Part shown: in pieces, positions 60,703-64,000 of the stretch | How the letters are laid out: each line of letters begins with the position of its first letter | Position numbering within the stretch: position 1 is the stretch's first letter | Assembly: GCA_964605155.1 (NCBI GenBank) | Contig: CAZSAK010000006.1 | Span: forward strand, 30,464 to 94,463 | Direction of reading: 5' to 3' | Length of the DNA stretch: 64,000 nucleotides | Source: CAZSAK01 sp964605155 | GTDB lineage: Bacteria > Pseudomonadota > Gammaproteobacteria > SZUA-140 | Made by a program: the position numbers and the translations under genes | The notes under the pieces: model-generated | What the model was told of the DNA's origin: nothing | Database searches by the model: none | What the model saw: the letters and a program-made list of their open reading frames with translations, nothing else

Positions 60703-61126
60703 AGACATCCAGCGCACGTTTACAAAAGGCATCCACGAGTGTATTCGCGATCTGGTCAAAGATCGGTCCAAGTGTCATCTTCAGCAGTCTGTTTGTAAAC
60801 TCGAATTCCAGGTCCAGTGAAACCTTGCAGCCTGTATCGGACAGGTTTTCAAAACGCCAAATACCTTCCAGATGGCGAAAGGGACCTTCCAGCAATCGCA
60901 TTTCGATGATCTTGTTTTTCTGCAACCTGTTACAGGTGGTGAACGACTTATGGATACCGCTCTTGGACAGCTCGAGACGGGCCCTGACCTCGTCCTCGTC
61001 ACGGCTTAACACCTGGGATGACTTGCACCACGGCAGGAAAACGGGATAGGCCTCGATATCATCCACCAGCATATACATTTGCTCCGCCGTATAAGGTACC
61101 AGGGCTGTGCGACTGATCAGGGGCAT
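60689..61126 (-). CDS. ratA: RatA-like START-domain protein
   Basis: A 145-residue protein of the polyketide-cyclase/START fold. It has SRTALVPYTAEQMYMLVDDI, then EAYPVFLPWC, and the later GPFRHLEGIWRFENL. The family includes RatA, which in enterics binds 50S subunits and blocks subunit joining, and a mitochondrial coenzyme Q-binding protein. Both activities are reported, so the function here is open. It overlaps rnfH. Confidence 0.9.
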   Translation of the reverse strand: MPLISRTALVPYTAEQMYMLVDDIEAYPVFLPWCKSSQVLSRDEDEVRARLELSKSGIHKSFTTCNRLQKNKIIEMRLLEGPFRHLEGIWRFENLSDTGCKVSLDLEFEFTNRLLKMTLGPIFDQIANTLVDAFCKRALDVYGKH

Positions 61127-61149
61127 CGATCAACGACTCACCGATACCA

Positions 61150-62520
61150 TCAGATCACACCGATGGCGTTCAGAAATACAATGATTACTGCAACGGGGGT
61201 GATAAACCGGGTCAGTAAAAACCATATTCGATATCCCGCATCCGACTTTCCAACCGGTACAATTTCATCCCTGCTCGCCTGTCTTTTCATTACCCAGGTG
61301 GCAAAGACCGCTATGAAAAGCCCACCCAGGGGCAACATGATATTTGCCGTCAGAAAATCGAGCAGATCAAAGAACGTTTTGTCGAACAGTGTAACCCCGG
61401 ACAATACGTTAAAGGAAAATATGGTGCCAATCCCCAATACCCATGTCAGCACACCGCTTGTCACGCTGGCAGTAACGCGATTCACCCCCCGGTTCTCCAC
61501 CAGCCACGCAACCATGGGCTCGATCAATGAAATCGAGGAACTCCATGCCGCGAAGACCAGCAGGATGAAAAACAGCATGCCAAAAAAGGTCCCACCGGGC
61601 ATCTGCCCGAAGGCCAGCGGCAGGGTCTTGAAGATCAATCCCGGACCTGCGCCAGGTTCCAGTCCATTGGCGAAGACAACGGGAAAGATTGCCATACCTG
61701 CGAACAGGGCCACCAGTGTATCGGCGATCGCGACGGTAAACGATGTCTTGGTAATGGACGCATCGTCAGTCATATAGGAGCCGTAGATCATAATGGCGCC
61801 CATGCCAAGGCTGAGCGTGAAGAATGCATGTCCAAGGGCAATCAGGATTCCAGCGCTGGTGATCTTGCTGAAATCGGGTTTGAACAGGAAACTCAGGCCG
61901 TCGAGAAATGAACCGGTATTCATGGCGTAGCCGACCAGTACGACCAGAATGATGAACAGGGCGGGCATCAGGAATCGTACCGCCTGTTCCAGACCGCTTC
62001 TCACACCGCGCGCAACCACCACCATGGTCATCACCATGAATATGGTATGCCAGGCAAGCAGTCTTTCGGGATCGGATACCAGATCATTGAACATCCCGTC
62101 GACCATCTCGGCGGTGGCGCCGGAAAATAGACCGTCCCCTGCGCGAAACACATATGCCAGGGCCCAGCCGGCGATGACACTGTAATAAGAGAGGATCAGA
62201 AAGCCTGCGATCATGCCTGACCAGCCCACAATCTGCCAGCCCCTGTGAGCGGATGCCTCCTCACTCAACGACAACATTGCATTGATGGGACTCTGACGAC
62301 CCCGCCGCCCGAGCATGACCTCGGCCATCATGATAGGTATGCCAATGATGGCTATACAGACCAGATAGACAAGCACAAAGGCACCACCACCGTTTTCACC
62401 GGCGATATATGGAAATTTCCAGATATTCCCCAGGCCCACGGCTGAACCCGTGGCGGCAAGGATGAAGGCCCAACGGGATGACCACTGGCCATGGATACTA
62501 ACGCGTCGCTTGTCTGTCAC
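61150..62520 (-). CDS. Sodium-dependent transporter of the NSS (SNF) family
   Basis: A 456-residue membrane protein with about 12 helices. The first helix carries ILAATGSAVGLGNIWKFPY, the NSS signature for sodium and substrate binding, followed by NGGGAFVLVYLVCI. Substrates in this family are amino acids or amines; the particular one cannot be read here. The start is GTG 62520 with a strong site (GGGAGG) 5 bases upstream. It is in tail-to-head orientation with ratA, 23 bases away, but divergent from smpB. Confidence 0.9.
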   Translation of the reverse strand: MTDKRRVSIHGQWSSRWAFILAATGSAVGLGNIWKFPYIAGENGGGAFVLVYLVCIAIIGIPIMMAEVMLGRRGRQSPINAMLSLSEEASAHRGWQIVGWSGMIAGFLILSYYSVIAGWALAYVFRAGDGLFSGATAEMVDGMFNDLVSDPERLLAWHTIFMVMTMVVVARGVRSGLEQAVRFLMPALFIILVVLVGYAMNTGSFLDGLSFLFKPDFSKITSAGILIALGHAFFTLSLGMGAIMIYGSYMTDDASITKTSFTVAIADTLVALFAGMAIFPVVFANGLEPGAGPGLIFKTLPLAFGQMPGGTFFGMLFFILLVFAAWSSSISLIEPMVAWLVENRGVNRVTASVTSGVLTWVLGIGTIFSFNVLSGVTLFDKTFFDLLDFLTANIMLPLGGLFIAVFATWVMKRQASRDEIVPVGKSDAGYRIWFLLTRFITPVAVIIVFLNAIGVI

Positions 62521-62706
62521 TTCGTCCTCCCTGAGGGGAATTGATTATTGGTATAGCGGCTATTGTCTGTGAAATCTGCTTATCACTCAACCGGATGTGT
62601 GTGTGCGTGTATAATGCGGCGGGATGAAAGCACCATTCAACAACCATGCTCACTAACGCTGATCCGATACATTCTCAACAGACCGTCACGTGCAGGCACT
62701 CTCACT

Positions 62707-63189
62707 ATGTCTAGTCAAAAAGCAAAACCGTCCAATTCGGGCTCGATGATCGCGCTCAACAAGAAGGCACGCCATGATTATTTTATCGAGGATACATTCG
62801 AGGCCGGGATCGTGCTGGAGGGATGGGAGGTCAAGAGCCTGCGTGCGGGTCGCGCCCAGTTGACAGAAAGCTATGTGGTGATCAAGAACGGGGAGGCGTG
62901 GTTGCTCGGTACCCATATCACTCCACTGCCGACGGCCTCCACCCATACCCATCCGGATCCCACCCGCACGCGCAAGCTCCTGCTCAACCGTACTGAACTC
63001 AACAAACTCATTGGTGCAGTCGAGCGCAAAGGTTATACACTGGTGGCTCTGGCCATGTACTGGAGTCACGGCATCGCCAAGATCGAGATCGGCCTGGCGA
63101 AGGGTAAGAAACAATACGATAAGCGTGCCGACCTGCGTGCAAAAGACTGGAGGCGCGAAAAAGAAAGGTTATTAAAAACAAAAAGATAA
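62707..63189 (+). CDS. smpB: SsrA-binding protein SmpB
   Basis: A 160-residue tmRNA partner for rescue of stalled ribosomes. It has NKKARHDYFIEDTFEAGIVL, then EGWEVKSLRAGRAQLTESYV, and YDKRADLRAKDWRREKERLL; the basic C-terminal tail reads the empty mRNA channel. The ATG at 62707 starts the family-typical sequence; the frame is open back to 62563. It lies 100 bases before the tmRNA gene. Confidence 0.97.
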   Translation: MSSQKAKPSNSGSMIALNKKARHDYFIEDTFEAGIVLEGWEVKSLRAGRAQLTESYVVIKNGEAWLLGTHITPLPTASTHTHPDPTRTRKLLLNRTELNKLIGAVERKGYTLVALAMYWSHGIAKIEIGLAKGKKQYDKRADLRAKDWRREKERLLKTKR

Positions 63190-63246
63190 ATATAAATTAT
63201 CAAGTAAAATATACTATTGCCTAATAGTGCCGTGTTTGGCGTGAAC

Positions 63247-63276
63247 TTCACCCGAGGGTACACTGTCTTATATAGT
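63247..63276 (+). promoter_or_regulatory. Possible tmRNA promoter
   Basis: TTCACC (63247-63252), 18 bases, TATAGT (63271-63276), about 14 bases before the mature 5' end. The -35 box is weak. RNase P would trim the leader to the mature end at 63290. Confidence 0.4.
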
Positions 63277-63289
63277 AAGTAACTACTTC

Positions 63290-63671
<382 letters not shown>

Positions 63672-63681
63672 TCAACATCCA

Positions 63682-63706
63682 AAGCCGTCCAAGGACGGCT
63701 TTTTTA
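63682..63706 (+). terminator. Rho-independent terminator of ssrA
   Basis: AAGCCGTCC (63682-63690), AA, GGACGGCTT (63693-63701), followed by TTTTTAT. A perfect 9-bp stem 12 bases beyond the mature 3' end. Confidence 0.9.
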
Positions 63707-63866
63707 TTATGTAAATTCAATGAAATATATGTTTTCTTTATCCAATAATGTCCATCTTGATTCATTGACAATCGGGGGCAATCAAAATGTCGTCCTGGAA
63801 CGTTGCCTCAGTACCGCTAACTTATACTGCATTCAAATTAACCAAGTCCACAGAAAATCCAGGTAG

Positions 63867-64000
63867 CTCTTTGATAGTGACGACATCCAGCCTCAAGTAG
63901 TGGAATATGCCGAATATCATGGTCTGACGACAGCCAGGACAAGACCTTATTCGATATCAACGCTCATATCCCCTATCTGGATAGACTACTCGCAATCTGC
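63867..64000 (+). pseudogene. Possible decayed serine-recombinase fragment, running off the window
   Basis: The frame from 63867 to the end of the window is open (44 codons) but has no start. The translation includes DDIQPQVVEYAEYHGLT, then TARTRPYS, which loosely resembles the QxxxxxYAxxHGLxxxRTY segment after the active Ser of serine recombinases. The active-site part is missing, and a second frame (YLDRLLAI) would be needed to continue the similarity. tmRNA genes are common integration sites, so a remnant here would make sense. The resemblance is weak. The rest of the 330 bases after ssrA holds nothing I can identify. Confidence 0.2.

Overview
This is about 64 kb of a gammaproteobacterial chromosome. 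Several housekeeping blocks support that placement: a conventional nuoA-N operon; tpiA-secG-tRNA-Leu upstream of nuo; rlmE-ftsH-folP-glmM; carA-carB-greA; hrcA-grpE-dnaK-dnaJ; nadK-recN; fur-bamE-rnfH-ratA-smpB-ssrA; and surE-pcm-yqaA-nlpD. The gene content and order suggest a Chromatiales-like environmental lineage, but I cannot name a species. A run of exactly 100 N at 11962-12061 shows the sequence is a draft scaffold with a gap of unknown true size.

Layout. Positions 1-11.7 kb are an accessory stretch. It holds a partial TrpD2/YbiB-like gene, an ApbE/TlpA/DUF4266/DUF3570 cassette on the minus strand, a glycine-zipper lipoprotein, a PilZ protein, a YncE-like propeller, a VIT1/CCC1 transporter with an unknown partner, a probable small RNA, and a plus-strand run of ankyrin, VWA, membrane J-domain and Sel1 proteins. 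Positions 11.7-15.3 kb carry the most unusual locus: an HprK-like kinase cut by the gap, three small tandem peptides with a nearly common leader and divergent tails, a PqqD-like protein and a family-5-type nucleotidyltransferase. The nucleotidyltransferase starts only 11 nt after thrC, so the locus sits behind an aminotransferase-hom-thrC operon.

Positions 19-22.4 kb hold a Mth938-like protein and the surE-pcm-yqaA-nlpD operon. Positions 22.6-37.2 kb hold the complete 14-subunit complex I operon, with one unusual hairpin-rich spacer between nuoI and nuoJ. Positions 37.5-45.9 kb hold tRNA-Leu(GAG), secG, tpiA, glmM, folP, ftsH, rlmE, yhbY and greA. Positions 45.9-56.6 kb run carB, carA, dapB, dnaJ, dnaK, grpE, hrcA, headed by a CIRCE operator. 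Positions 56.8-63.7 kb hold nadK, recN, fur, bamE, rnfH, ratA, an NSS-family transporter, smpB and the tmRNA gene. The last 330 bases beyond the tmRNA have no convincing gene and may hold a decayed recombinase fragment.

The best candidate for an undescribed system is the peptide, PqqD-like, HprK-like and nucleotidyltransferase locus. It resembles parts of phosphorylated lasso-peptide clusters (kinase, PqqD-like recognition protein, nucleotidyltransferase) but shows no cyclase or protease. The peptides' leader also looks like a twin-arginine signal. The assembly gap falls exactly where further genes of the locus could lie.
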